A DNA stretch of 58,700 nucleotides. Origin: Gemmatimonadota bacterium. Lineage in GTDB: Bacteria > Gemmatimonadota > Gemmatimonadetes > Gemmatimonadales > Gemmatimonadaceae. Positions 16,206 to 24,217 of the stretch are shown here, piece by piece (within the stretch, counting starts at the first letter, position 1; each line of letters starts with the position of its first letter). The stretch covers positions 1 through 58,700 of the forward strand of contig NSHR01000012.1 in NCBI GenBank assembly GCA_002737115.1. The letters are read 5' to 3'. The notes beneath the pieces were generated by a model. The model was not told where the DNA came from. It made no database searches and saw only the letters and a program-made list of their open reading frames with translations. The position numbers were made by a program, and so were the translations under genes.

Positions 16206-18482
16206 TTACGCGAACTCGTCCCGCGACAGCGATAGGTGTGGCAGCACCGGCGTGGAATACTTCACGAAGTCCTCGACCGCGTTCGCCGGCAGGGAGCGGC
16301 TGTACAGGTAGCCCTGCCCGAAATCGCAGCCGACCGAATGCAGGAACTGATGCTGAAACGGCTCTTCAATGCCTTCCGCGACGACCTCGATGTTCATGGA
16401 CTTGGCGAGCACGATGATCGTCCGGACAAAGGTGGCCGCGCGTTCGCCTTCGGCGATGCGGGACACGAAGGACCGATCGATCTTCAGTTCGTCCACTGGG
16501 AAGTAATTCAGGTGGCTCAGCGACGAGTAGCCGATGCCGAAGTCGTCGATCCCCAGCTTGACGCCAAGCGACTTGAGCGCCGTCAGTTTCGCCAACGCGA
16601 GTTCCGGCGTGCGCATCACGTTGCTCTCGGTGATCTCGAGAATCAGGCGACGTGGGTCCAGCCCGGAGGCTTGGAGCGCGGCGTGGACGTCCTCGATCAG
16701 CGTGTCGCTATCGAGCTGCTTGGCGGCCACGTTTACGCTGATCGATGGCGGTTCGGGCGCGTAGTGCGTCCACCGTGCCGCCTGCATGCAGGCTTCCATC
16801 AGCACCCATCGTCCGATCGGCACGATCAAGCCCGTCTCTTCGGCCATTGGCATGAACACATCGGGTACGACATGGCCGCGCGTGGGGTGCAGCCAGCGGA
16901 TCAAGGCTTCAAAGCCTTTCACGCACCCGTTATCGATGCGCATGAGCGGCTGGAACTCGAGGAAGAGCTCGTGGTGCTCCACGCCCATGCGCAGGTCGGA
17001 CTCGAGTTCGAGCCACTCCATGGCGTCGCGGTGCATCGAGCGATCGAATCGGCGCACACAGGCCTTGCCGGACGCCTTCGCGACGTACATCGCGGTGTCG
17101 GCATTCCGCAGCACGGCTTCCTCGTCGTCGTCGGGGTCGGCAATGGCAATGCCGATGCTGACGCCGACGACCACTTCCCGTCCACTGATGCGCATGGGCA
17201 TGTTCAGCAACGTGAGCAGGCGCTCAGCGAGCACATCGGGATCCTCGCCCATTTCGATCGATTCGATGACGACGCAGAATTCGTCGTCGCCAATCCGCGC
17301 AACGGTTTCACCGGTCCGTACGGCGCCGCTAATGCGACGTCCCACGATTTGCAGCAGTTCGTCGCCGGCGGCATGGCCAAGCGAGTCGTTCACACGCTTG
17401 AATCCGTCAAGGTCGAGCAGGAGCACGGCCACGCGACCGTCGCCAAGGTTGCGTCGGGCGAGGGCGTGATGGAGGCGGTCCCGGAAGAGCACGCGATTGG
17501 CCAGACCGGTGAGGTCGTCCTGGAACGCCTGCTTGAGCAGCTGGCCCTCCATGTGCTTCCGCTCCGTGATGTCCTGAATCATGCCGATCATGCGCGTTTC
17601 GCCTCCGAGGGTGACGCGGGAGACGGTGAGCTGTCCCCACACGATGTGCCCCTCCTTGTGGAAGAAGCGGCGCTCGATGGTGGCGGAGTCGCGTTGGCCG
17701 GCACGGAGCTCGCGGTCGAGTTGGCGGCCGGCGTCCACGTCTTCGTCGGGCGAGAGTGACTCTGCCGTTCGGCCAACGACTTCCGCCGGCGAGAAGCCAA
17801 GGAGTTCTTGTAAGGCTGGGTTGGCCTCGAGAATGACGCCGTCGAACGACAGCACGTGAATCGCGATGCCGGCGTAGTCGAAGAACGCCCGAAAATGGGC
17901 CTCGCTTTCGGTACGGGCACGGATCGACACGTGCTCCACCGTGACATCGCGCACATGCACGATTACCGCTTCCTGCTCCTGCAGCACGACGGCGTGGAAC
18001 ATGATCTCGCCTTTGAGCACGCGTCCGTCGCGCGTCTGCATCATCGCCTCGATCGGCCCGCCCGCCCCGGGGAGCGGGACGTTCGGGGCGAGCATCAGCG
18101 AGAGCCAGCACGCCTCGTTGCCGGAGAGCTTGAGGCTCTCGAGGGGTTGACGGAGCGCGTCCTGTTCGGTGTGCCCGAAGGTCGTCTCGGCGGCGCGGTT
18201 CCAAGCGATAATGCAGCGGTCGTCGCGGGTCACGGCGAACATCGCCATCGGGCTCTCGGCAAAGAGCAACCGATCCCGTTGTTCACTTTGCTGCATGCGC
18301 TCGAAGCGCAGCTCGAGTTCGCGCGACAGCTCCTGCCTCGCGACCGCACTCAGCTCGCGCTCGCGGTCGACCTCGTCGAGTAGCGCACTGACCGACTGGA
18401 GGATCGGCTGCATCGTCTCCGGCACCCCGTCGATCCCATGTCGTCGGAGCTCGCGCAGCAGGTGCGGGTGCATCATGTGCAC
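16206..18482 (-). CDS. PAS-PAS-GGDEF-EAL cyclic-di-GMP signalling protein
   Basis: 758 aa with no transmembrane segment, so probably cytosolic. An N-terminal helical region is followed by two PAS domains (about 68-185 and 190-312, the second ending DITERKHMEG), a GGDEF domain (about 318-480) and an EAL domain (about 490-745). The GGDEF signature reads RIGDDEF, with the second Gly replaced by Asp, so diguanylate cyclase activity is doubtful. The EAL domain keeps GFEALIRW, ITESNV, DDFGIGYSS, KIDRSF and EGIE, so phosphodiesterase activity is likely. The GGDEF part may act as a GTP-sensing regulator. No motility or biofilm gene is nearby. Confidence 0.92.
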   Translation of the reverse strand: MHMMHPHLLRELRRHGIDGVPETMQPILQSVSALLDEVDRERELSAVARQELSRELELRFERMQQSEQRDRLLFAESPMAMFAVTRDDRCIIAWNRAAETTFGHTEQDALRQPLESLKLSGNEACWLSLMLAPNVPLPGAGGPIEAMMQTRDGRVLKGEIMFHAVVLQEQEAVIVHVRDVTVEHVSIRARTESEAHFRAFFDYAGIAIHVLSFDGVILEANPALQELLGFSPAEVVGRTAESLSPDEDVDAGRQLDRELRAGQRDSATIERRFFHKEGHIVWGQLTVSRVTLGGETRMIGMIQDITERKHMEGQLLKQAFQDDLTGLANRVLFRDRLHHALARRNLGDGRVAVLLLDLDGFKRVNDSLGHAAGDELLQIVGRRISGAVRTGETVARIGDDEFCVVIESIEMGEDPDVLAERLLTLLNMPMRISGREVVVGVSIGIAIADPDDDEEAVLRNADTAMYVAKASGKACVRRFDRSMHRDAMEWLELESDLRMGVEHHELFLEFQPLMRIDNGCVKGFEALIRWLHPTRGHVVPDVFMPMAEETGLIVPIGRWVLMEACMQAARWTHYAPEPPSISVNVAAKQLDSDTLIEDVHAALQASGLDPRRLILEITESNVMRTPELALAKLTALKSLGVKLGIDDFGIGYSSLSHLNYFPVDELKIDRSFVSRIAEGERAATFVRTIIVLAKSMNIEVVAEGIEEPFQHQFLHSVGCDFGQGYLYSRSLPANAVEDFVKYSTPVLPHLSLSRDEFA

Positions 18483-18591
18483 TCCAACACTCTTGTCACG
18501 GTCATCGTGAGCGATGTGCGTACGCGAATGGCAGGAGTCCTGAGGCGCCAGCCGCGTCGTTCGCCTCGGAGTGTGGCGACCTCGTCGTGGC

Positions 18592-19203
18592 CTATGAGTT
18601 CAACGACACCGTTCGGTGGTACGACTCGACGCGCGTCACTGAAAACCCACGCGCGAGATAGTTCGGTAATGCCGCCGGAGCGTCAAGCGAACAGGTATGC
18701 AGCCACACCCGCACGGCGCCCCACGCAAAGGCCGTCTGCACGGCTTTCGAGACGAGCCATCCGCCGAGACGTTGCCCAAGGACTCGTTGATCCAGGCCGA
18801 TGTACGCGATCTCGATCGACCCATCGCTGTGTCGTTCCAACTCGAGAAAGCCGACGTCGTCGGTCCATACTTGACCGAGCTCGGCCTTTACACGATAGAC
18901 TCGGACTTCGGGTCGCTCAAGATGAGCGGCCATCGCCCTTTGGTCCCATGCATCGCGGTCGTGCCAATGCCATGGCGCGCCGATTTGCCGATACAGCGCC
19001 CGCCAGGTGTCGACTGTGCAGGGGTCGATCCGCTGGAGCGTTGCCGACACGCTGGGCGGCTGCCCTGGCACCAGCTGCGTGAGGGACGATATCTCGAGAT
19101 AGGTGCGCGTCACCTCACTGTGGGTTGACGCGGGCTCGGCTTGCCCCGCACTCGGACTAGTCGGTCCGAATTTTTCGGGATTTTTGCGATCGGATTCGCT
19201 CAT
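18592..19203 (-). CDS. GNAT family N-acetyltransferase
   Basis: About 203 aa. The acetyl-CoA-binding region is visible as LDQRVLGQRLGGWLVSKAVQTAF (Q/R-x-x-G-x-G/A-like loop) preceded by the beta strand FLELERHSDGSIEIAYIGLD. The N-terminal about 45 residues are hydrophilic and look disordered. The C-terminus ends in a beta-rich ARGFSVTRVESYHRTVSL typical of GNATs. The substrate is unknown. It is divergent from the tetR gene, and the 105-nt shared region contains a palindromic operator, so it may be co-regulated by that repressor. Confidence 0.82.
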   Translation of the reverse strand: MSESDRKNPEKFGPTSPSAGQAEPASTHSEVTRTYLEISSLTQLVPGQPPSVSATLQRIDPCTVDTWRALYRQIGAPWHWHDRDAWDQRAMAAHLERPEVRVYRVKAELGQVWTDDVGFLELERHSDGSIEIAYIGLDQRVLGQRLGGWLVSKAVQTAFAWGAVRVWLHTCSLDAPAALPNYLARGFSVTRVESYHRTVSLNS

Positions 19204-19231
19204 GGGATGAATTCGCAAGTTCTGTAAGTCT

Positions 19232-19299
19232 TTGTCAAGTAGGTATTTAAGACTACTCTAATGGCGAGGCTTGTGTATTGGACCGTACGGTCCTAATTT
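19232..19299 (+). promoter_or_regulatory. tetR promoter and 14-bp palindromic operator
   Basis: A perfect palindrome GGACCGTACGGTCC occupies 19280-19293. It lies exactly in the 17-nt spacer between TTGTGT (19271-19276) and TAATTT (19294-19299), where a bound TetR dimer would block RNA polymerase. The -10-like box ends about 9 nt before the ATG of tetR, implying a very short or absent leader. A second possible -35, TTGTCA at 19232-19237, lies upstream. TetR regulators usually autoregulate, so this is the likely self-operator. Confidence 0.65.
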
Positions 19300-19308
19300 T
19301 ACGACATC

Positions 19309-19986
19309 ATGTCAGACCGCCGAACACAAATTCTGGACGCTGCCGCGACGTTGATCTCCGAGCGAGGGTTCACCTCGACTTCGGTGGACGACGTCATCAA
19401 AGGCGCAAAACTGAGTGGCAAAAGCCACTTTTATCACTACTTCAAGTCGAAAGAAGAGCTCGGCTACGAAGTGCTCAATCGGCAGTTCGAGCGATTCGCC
19501 GAGCGCGGTCTCGCTATTCTCCGCGAGCCAATGATCGACCCACTTGAGCGGCTGAACCTGTTCATTGACGCGGTGGTGGCCCTGCAGTCCGAGAGCGGTG
19601 GCCGCCGTGGCTCGCCCTTCGGCAATCTGGCGGCCGAGCTGGCCGATGCCCACGAAGGGTTCCGGGTTCGGATCGAAGCCGTGTTTGAACGCTGGGCCAG
19701 CCAGATCCGATCGCTGCTGTGGGAAGCCCGTCCGCAGCTGCATGACGACGTCGACGCCGTCCGGTTGTCCCGCTTCATCATCGCCGCGCTGGAAGGCGCC
19801 GTGCTGATGACGCGCGTCAAGCGCGACCTCTCGGTGCTCGAAGGCATCGCCGCCGATCTAAAGCGGTTCATCGCGATGCATGTGCGCGACAGTGCCGCGA
19901 TGCAGCTGCACCGCAATGTCGAGGACGCAGGATCCCTACCGCACGGCATCGCGAGACACCTGTCGGTTTCTTCGGTGGCAGTATGA
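19309..19986 (+). CDS. TetR/AcrR family transcriptional regulator
   Basis: 225 aa. The N-terminal helix-turn-helix (residues about 5-50) reads TQILDAAATLISERGFTSTS, with recognition helix SGKSHFYHYFKSKEEL, then a ligand-binding helical domain with the usual low conservation. It probably binds the palindrome directly upstream. An ECF sigma gene follows 43 nt downstream on the same strand, so the two may be one unit in which a small molecule sets sigma production; this is inference. The divergent acetyltransferase could be another target. Confidence 0.92.
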   Translation: MSDRRTQILDAAATLISERGFTSTSVDDVIKGAKLSGKSHFYHYFKSKEELGYEVLNRQFERFAERGLAILREPMIDPLERLNLFIDAVVALQSESGGRRGSPFGNLAAELADAHEGFRVRIEAVFERWASQIRSLLWEARPQLHDDVDAVRLSRFIIAALEGAVLMTRVKRDLSVLEGIAADLKRFIAMHVRDSAAMQLHRNVEDAGSLPHGIARHLSVSSVAV

Positions 19987-20029
19987 CGGTGACTGCTGCG
20001 CACGGCGCAGACCTACTGAGGGCAGGATC

Positions 20030-20695
20030 ATGGTGAGTATGGACAACGAGGTCGTGTCGCTGGCAACCGTTCCGAGTGACGCGGTCGATCGGAGCGGTGA
20101 TCGCGTGGCCCGTCGTGCGCAGTTCGAGCGCGAAGCGCTGGTGCATCTCGATGCGCTGTACTCGTTCGCACTGAAGCTGGCGCGCTCACGCGACGACGCC
20201 GAGGATCTGGTGTCGGACACCCTGCTGCGTGCGATCGAGCGGTGGGAGCAGTACCATCTCGGGACGAACATTCGCGCGTGGCTGTTCACGATTCTGTATC
20301 ACGTGTTCGTGAGCCGGAAACGGCGGATCGACGCGCGCGAAGTGCAGCAGCCGGAAGACACCGAGGGCTGGGCGCTGTTCGAGGCGGTCGGCGAGGCGGA
20401 TCCCGAAGGTCGCTTTTACGACTCGTTCCTGGATGACGAGATCACGCGCGCGATCCGGACGCTGCCCGAGGAGTATCGGGCGGCCGTCGTGTTGAGCGAT
20501 CTGCAAGGCCTTCGCTACGCCGAGATTGCCACGGCGCTCGGCGTACCCGAAGGCACGGTGAAGTCGCGCTTGTTCCGGGGACGTCGCCTGCTGCAGCGGA
20601 AGCTGGCCAACTACGCCGTTGAAATGGGCTATCTGAAGGAGTCGGTCGTGCGCGCCGTGGTGACGCCCAGCGTGACGGCCGTCGTCGGCGCGTAA
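20030..20695 (+). CDS. ECF sigma-70 factor (SigR/RpoE-like)
   Basis: About 221 aa. Region 2 reads LDALYSFALKLARSRDDAEDLVSDT and NIRAWLFTILYHVFVSRKRR; region 4 reads LPEEYRAAVVLSDLQGLRY and GVPEGTVKSRLFRGRRLLQ. The SigR/ECF12-like match of the N-terminal part is by eye. The ATG at 20030 is used because upstream codons overlap the end of tetR with no sigma similarity. No anti-sigma gene (no HxxxCxxC zinc motif) is adjacent, unlike most SigR systems; control may instead come from the linked TetR gene. Confidence 0.85.
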   Translation: MVSMDNEVVSLATVPSDAVDRSGDRVARRAQFEREALVHLDALYSFALKLARSRDDAEDLVSDTLLRAIERWEQYHLGTNIRAWLFTILYHVFVSRKRRIDAREVQQPEDTEGWALFEAVGEADPEGRFYDSFLDDEITRAIRTLPEEYRAAVVLSDLQGLRYAEIATALGVPEGTVKSRLFRGRRLLQRKLANYAVEMGYLKESVVRAVVTPSVTAVVGA

Positions 20696-20718
20696 AGGCG
20701 CCGACGGAGGGGTTTAGC

Positions 20719-21372
20719 TCACCGACGCGGCACCGTGCGGGCTCGATGACGGGCGGCTTTGGCGCGATTGCCACAGGTGCCCATATCGCACCAGCGTCGC
20801 AGTCCGTTCTTGGTGGCGTCGAGAAACACGCGATGGCATCGCGGATCGGCACAGCGGCGCACGCGCAACAGCTCCACCGCCACGAGTGAGTCGGCCGCCG
20901 ACTCGACGATCGGAATCATCAGACCGGCGAACGCATCGCCCGTGGGCACAAACGTCCGTGTGTACCCACCCTCTTCGCGCGGATCGAGGCGACGCGTGCC
21001 CGCGCTCCGGCCGAGCACGCGGTTGATTTCCAGCACGGCATCGTCGCGCACCCGCTCGGTGCCATGCCCCTTTTCGGCCAGCACGCGAAGCGCGGCGCGC
21101 ACCCGTCGGGCATCGACCAGCGTGGCCGCGGCGGCCGCCGGCTGCAGCACCACTCGTCGGCGAATGCCGGCGGCGCGCTCGTCGTCGACCGCTCCGTGCT
21201 CCTGAAACCAGGACAGGAGCGCGTCGAAGTCGCGCAACAAGTCGCCCCCGGGCGATTGCGCGGCGGCGTCGGTGTTGACGAAGTCGAGCCAGAGTCTCGT
21301 GCGAGAGGGCACGGGCGTGGGTAGGCGATCGCGCGAGTCGGCCCGTCTCGTGCCGGAGAGGCGGACGGGCAT
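20719..21372 (-). CDS. CGNR zinc-finger / ABATE-domain protein
   Basis: 217 aa. The N-terminal ABATE-like domain (LWLDFVNTDAAAQSPGGDLL to about residue 165) is followed by a CGNR-type zinc finger, RRCADPRCHRVFLDATKNG and then RRWCDMGTCGNRAKAARHR, with four cysteines. CGNR proteins are thought to be stress-response transcription regulators binding nucleotide-like ligands. It converges on the sigma gene (23-nt gap) and diverges from the NTP phosphatase gene. No promoter elements were distinguished. Confidence 0.85.
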   Translation of the reverse strand: MPVRLSGTRRADSRDRLPTPVPSRTRLWLDFVNTDAAAQSPGGDLLRDFDALLSWFQEHGAVDDERAAGIRRRVVLQPAAAAATLVDARRVRAALRVLAEKGHGTERVRDDAVLEINRVLGRSAGTRRLDPREEGGYTRTFVPTGDAFAGLMIPIVESAADSLVAVELLRVRRCADPRCHRVFLDATKNGLRRWCDMGTCGNRAKAARHRARTVPRR

Positions 21373-21466
21373 ATCGTGCGTCAGAGGAGCTAGGTTACTT
21401 GCCTACGTGGCTGCGAGCAAGCACCGCGCCTCGACCTCGGCTTTTTTCACAGCGATTCGATTGACT

Positions 21467-22039
21467 ATGAGCTTTCCGTTCGCGCGCGTTGCTGTCGGTT
21501 CGCGCAATCCCGTGAAACTCGCCGCCGTGCGCGCCGTCCTCGAGCGCGTCCAGCCCTCCCTGCACCTCGAGGGTGTTGAGGTCGAGAGCGGCGTGCCCGA
21601 GCAGCCGGTGGGCGATGAGCAAACACAGCGCGGGGCTCGGAATCGTGCCATCGCCGCGCTCAGGGTGACCGGCGCTGAGCTGGCGGTGGGCCTCGAGGGC
21701 GGCGTCGTGGTGCTCGACGACGGCCGGATGCGCAGTTGCGCGTGGGCCGTCGTGGTCGATCGCAATGGCCGGGAGGGCATGGGCGGTTCGCTGTCGATGC
21801 CGCTTCCGGAGCTCGTCGCGGCGCGTATCCGTGCCGGCGAGGAGCTGGGTCACGCGATGGACGCGATTGCCAACGTGGTGGGGACGAAGCATGGCCGCGG
21901 TGCCGTCGGTATCCTCACGGCCGGGCTGATCGACCGGCAGGGGGCCTACGAGCCGATGGTTGCCTACGCTTTGGCGCCGTGGTTGGCGCCAGCGTTCTTC
22001 GCGCCGGCCGAGGTCGTTGACGTTCAGGACGGTCGGTAA
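21467..22039 (+). CDS. Non-canonical purine NTP phosphatase (YjjX family)
   Basis: 190 aa. This family hydrolyses ITP and XTP to prevent their incorporation into nucleic acid. The N-terminal VAVGSRNPVKLAAVRAV is the family's first motif (VGTxNPxKxxAV), and QPVGDEQTQRGARNRA and VGLEGGV are the next. The ATG at 21467 begins directly at this motif, and an upstream in-frame ATG would extend antisense to the CGNR gene. The 3' end overlaps the convergent universal-stress remnant by 16 nt. Confidence 0.85.
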   Translation: MSFPFARVAVGSRNPVKLAAVRAVLERVQPSLHLEGVEVESGVPEQPVGDEQTQRGARNRAIAALRVTGAELAVGLEGGVVVLDDGRMRSCAWAVVVDRNGREGMGGSLSMPLPELVAARIRAGEELGHAMDAIANVVGTKHGRGAVGILTAGLIDRQGAYEPMVAYALAPWLAPAFFAPAEVVDVQDGR

Positions 22040-22210
22040 ACCAGCACCGGGGTGTGCGTGTGGCGAATCACTTCGTCGATCACGCTTCCCGGTGCCATTG
22101 GCTTGAGCCCGGCGGCTGTGGCGAGGGCTACGGCGACGGGGGCGGCGCGACCGCTCAGCGCGACCGCTCAGCGCGGAGCCGTCAAACGGTACGAGCATGG
22201 TCTTGTACAT
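22024..22210 (-). pseudogene. Universal stress protein remnant with internal deletion and 13-bp duplication
   Basis: The start is a typical UspA N-terminus, MYKTMLVPFDGSALSGRA. After a 13-bp tandem duplication (22146-22171) the frame shifts; in the restored frame the sequence is AAPVAVALATAAG followed at once by LKPMAPGSVIDEVIRHTHTP and VLVYRPS, the C-terminal strand and helix of UspA ending in a stop. About 90 residues of the ATP-binding middle, including the G-2x-G-9x-G part, are missing. Without the duplication it would be a 55-60 aa fusion. A start and stop survive, yet no complete Usp fold can form. Confidence 0.85.
22146..22171 (-). repeat. 13-bp tandem duplication inside the Usp remnant
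   Basis: The unit CGCGACCGCTCAG (plus strand) occurs twice directly adjacent. Because 13 is not a multiple of 3, this duplication shifts the reading frame of the remnant between SGRA and APVAVALATAAG. Confidence 0.9.
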
Positions 22211-22289
22211 TGCAAGAAGATGTACGCCCGAGCGCCTTTCGGCTGTAGGGAATCTCCCCACCGGTTGTCACCGTTTTGCTTCGGATCTC

Positions 22290-22751
22290 ATGACGGCACC
22301 GCGTCCCTTTGTTACGCATGAGCGCGTCCGCTGGGCGGATGTGGATCTCGTGTCGATCATGCGCTTTAGCGCTTTCACGCGCCTCATCGAGATCGCGGAG
22401 CAGGAGCTCTTGCGGGCGGCGGGCTTGCCCTATGCCGAGCTGTTCGACAATCCGCGCCTTTGGATGCCGCGGCGCCGCCTCGAAATCGACTACTTCACAC
22501 CGGCCCGCCTCGACGACGAACTGGCGCTCGTCACGTATGTGTCGCGGATGGGGGAGACGTCGCTCACGCTGCAGGTGGACGTCCGTGACGCCACCCGCCA
22601 CACCCTGGTCGCGGCCGCGACCATGGTGGTTGTGTGCGTGACGGTGGCGGGGTTTACGAAGCGCCCGTTACCACGGAGCACCCGCGAATCGCTGGCGCCG
22701 TTTGTGATGACGGTGGACGAGGCCCGGGCCGGCGCGCCCGAAATCCGCTAG
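22290..22751 (+). CDS. Acyl-CoA thioesterase, 4HBT hot-dog fold
   Basis: 153 aa from ATG 22290. The pattern VRWADVDLVSIMRFSAFTRLIEIAEQELL is the hot-dog helix region of YbgC/FadM-like 4-hydroxybenzoyl-CoA thioesterases (catalytic Asp in WADVD), and RRRLEIDYFTPARLDDELAL is the following strand pair. It hydrolyses acyl-CoA thioesters. An ATG at 22197 in frame is rejected because it would extend into the antisense of the Usp remnant. It lies 9 nt before ispH on the same strand, with a possible shared transcript. Confidence 0.88.
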   Translation: MTAPRPFVTHERVRWADVDLVSIMRFSAFTRLIEIAEQELLRAAGLPYAELFDNPRLWMPRRRLEIDYFTPARLDDELALVTYVSRMGETSLTLQVDVRDATRHTLVAAATMVVVCVTVAGFTKRPLPRSTRESLAPFVMTVDEARAGAPEIR

Positions 22752-22760
22752 ATTCCCGAT

Positions 22761-23996
22761 ATGTCAGACCTGACGTACGTACGCAAAGGCTTCGGCCTGA
22801 AGGCCGAGGTACAAGACACCCTCGCGGCCGACTATACCGGTCAGCTGGTGGACATGCTGCGCGCGCGTGATTACACGCTGCATGCGGGCCAAACCACCGT
22901 GCGCCTCGCCAAGGAATTCGGTTTCTGTTACGGCGTCGAGCGCGCGGTCGACTACGCGTATCAGACGCGCCGGAAGTTTCCCGACAAGCGCATTTTTCTG
23001 GCGGGCGAAATCATCCACAATCCTCATGTCAACGCGAAGTTGCGCGAGATGGGTGTGATGTTTCTGGCGGCGAGCGGCAAAGGATTCGATTACACGTCGG
23101 TGGAGCCGGCCGATGTGGTCATCCTGCCCGCGTTTGGCGTCACGATTCAGGATTTCCAGACGCTGCGCGAACGCGGGTGCGTGGTCGTCGACACCACCTG
23201 CGGATCGGTGCTGAATGTGTGGAAGCGTGTCGAGGTGTATGCGCGCGACGGCTTCACCTCGCTGATTCACGGCAAATTCTACCACGAAGAAACGCGCGCG
23301 ACGGCGTCGCAGGTGGAGAAGTATCCTGGCGGGCAGTACATCGTGGTGCGCAACATGCTGGAAGCGGATCTGGTGATGGACTACCTCGAAGCCAAGGCGG
23401 GCAAGCCGACGCCGCGCCCACCGTTAAGTCGGGCGGCATTCCTCGACACGTTCGCGAAGGCCGCGTCGGATCACTTCGATCCCGATCTGCATCTCGATCG
23501 CATCGGCGTCGCCAACCAGACCACGATGCTGGCGCGCGAATCGCTGGCGATCGGTGCGGCGGTGGGTGATGCGATGGCGCGCGCCCATGGCGATGCGCAT
23601 CGCTCGGAACACTTTCGCACCTTCGATACCATCTGTAGTGCGACGCAGGATCGGCAGGACGCGGTGGTCGAACTGCTGGCCGAGCCGCTCGACCTCATGG
23701 TGGTCGTGGGCGGCTACAACTCCAGCAACACGATTTCGTTGGCGGCCCTCTGCGCCGAGCAAGTCACGACGTACCACATTGCCGATCCTGACGAAATCGA
23801 TGTCGAGGGCAATGCGGTGCGCATCCGACGCGTGGGCCCGCATCATCATGAAGACGAAGTGACGAACTGGCTGCCCACCACCGGGCCGTTGCGCGTCGGC
23901 ATTACGGCGGGCGCCAGCACGCCAAACAACAAGATCGGCCAGGCCGTGGCGCGTGTCTTCGCCATTCGCGGCGAGCACGTCGATACGACCGTCTAA
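22761..23996 (+). CDS. ispH: 4-hydroxy-3-methylbut-2-enyl diphosphate reductase
   Basis: 411 aa, the last enzyme of the MEP isoprenoid pathway; it reduces HMBPP to IPP and DMAPP using a [4Fe-4S] cluster. The three cluster cysteines are visible in GFCYGVERAVDYAY, DTTCGSVLNVWKR and TICSATQDRQ; the conserved EIIHNPHVN and the acidic TTGPLRVGITAGASTPNN segments are also present. The length exceeds the about 310-aa E. coli type and resembles the cyanobacterial/plant-like form. The stop codon sits within a small hairpin (23995-24011). Confidence 0.95.
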   Translation: MSDLTYVRKGFGLKAEVQDTLAADYTGQLVDMLRARDYTLHAGQTTVRLAKEFGFCYGVERAVDYAYQTRRKFPDKRIFLAGEIIHNPHVNAKLREMGVMFLAASGKGFDYTSVEPADVVILPAFGVTIQDFQTLRERGCVVVDTTCGSVLNVWKRVEVYARDGFTSLIHGKFYHEETRATASQVEKYPGGQYIVVRNMLEADLVMDYLEAKAGKPTPRPPLSRAAFLDTFAKAASDHFDPDLHLDRIGVANQTTMLARESLAIGAAVGDAMARAHGDAHRSEHFRTFDTICSATQDRQDAVVELLAEPLDLMVVVGGYNSSNTISLAALCAEQVTTYHIADPDEIDVEGNAVRIRRVGPHHHEDEVTNWLPTTGPLRVGITAGASTPNNKIGQAVARVFAIRGEHVDTTV

Positions 23997-24011
23997 GGGC
24001 GTCGCGCCCTT
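23995..24011 (+). terminator. Hairpin at the ispH stop codon
   Basis: AAGGGCG-TCG-CGCCCTT is a perfect 7-bp stem that includes the TAA stop. It lacks a following T tract, so termination is plausible but weak. Confidence 0.45.
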
Positions 24012-24100
24012 CACGTAATTGGTGCTGCAGGAGTGGTGGGGCTTGGTGGGCCACATCAAGGTGCTCAATTCCCCGATTCCCTTCCACGAAGCCTATTGCG

Positions 24101-24217
24101 ATGCACGAGCCCGTTACCCCGCGCACTGCTGACGTGATGTCGCGTGTGCGCCTCGATGGTAAAGTCGCGATCGTCACCGGCGGTGTGTGTATGGTCGATG
24201 GCGGGTACCTCACATGA
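24101..24217 (+). pseudogene. Short-chain dehydrogenase remnant reduced to its two ends
   Basis: In one frame the sequence reads MSRVRLDGKVAIVTGG (SDR N-terminus up to the start of the NAD-binding TGxxxGIG motif) and then directly VCMVDGGYLT and stop, the classic SDR C-terminus (xxVDGGxxx). About 200 residues between, including the YxxxK catalytic site, are absent. The frame is open, with the junction near repeated ACCGGCG-like bases, so the loss could be a recombination between short direct repeats. The stop overlaps the ATG of the acyl-CoA dehydrogenase gene, keeping the upstream part of an operon. Confidence 0.85.

Noticed and set aside
16236-17759. 507-codon open frame opposite the GGDEF-EAL gene
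   Set aside because: Antisense to well-supported signalling domains; no independent start signals.
22290-22751. Earlier start at 22197 for the thioesterase
   Set aside because: The extension would read antisense of the Usp remnant, and the hot-dog domain starts right after 22290.
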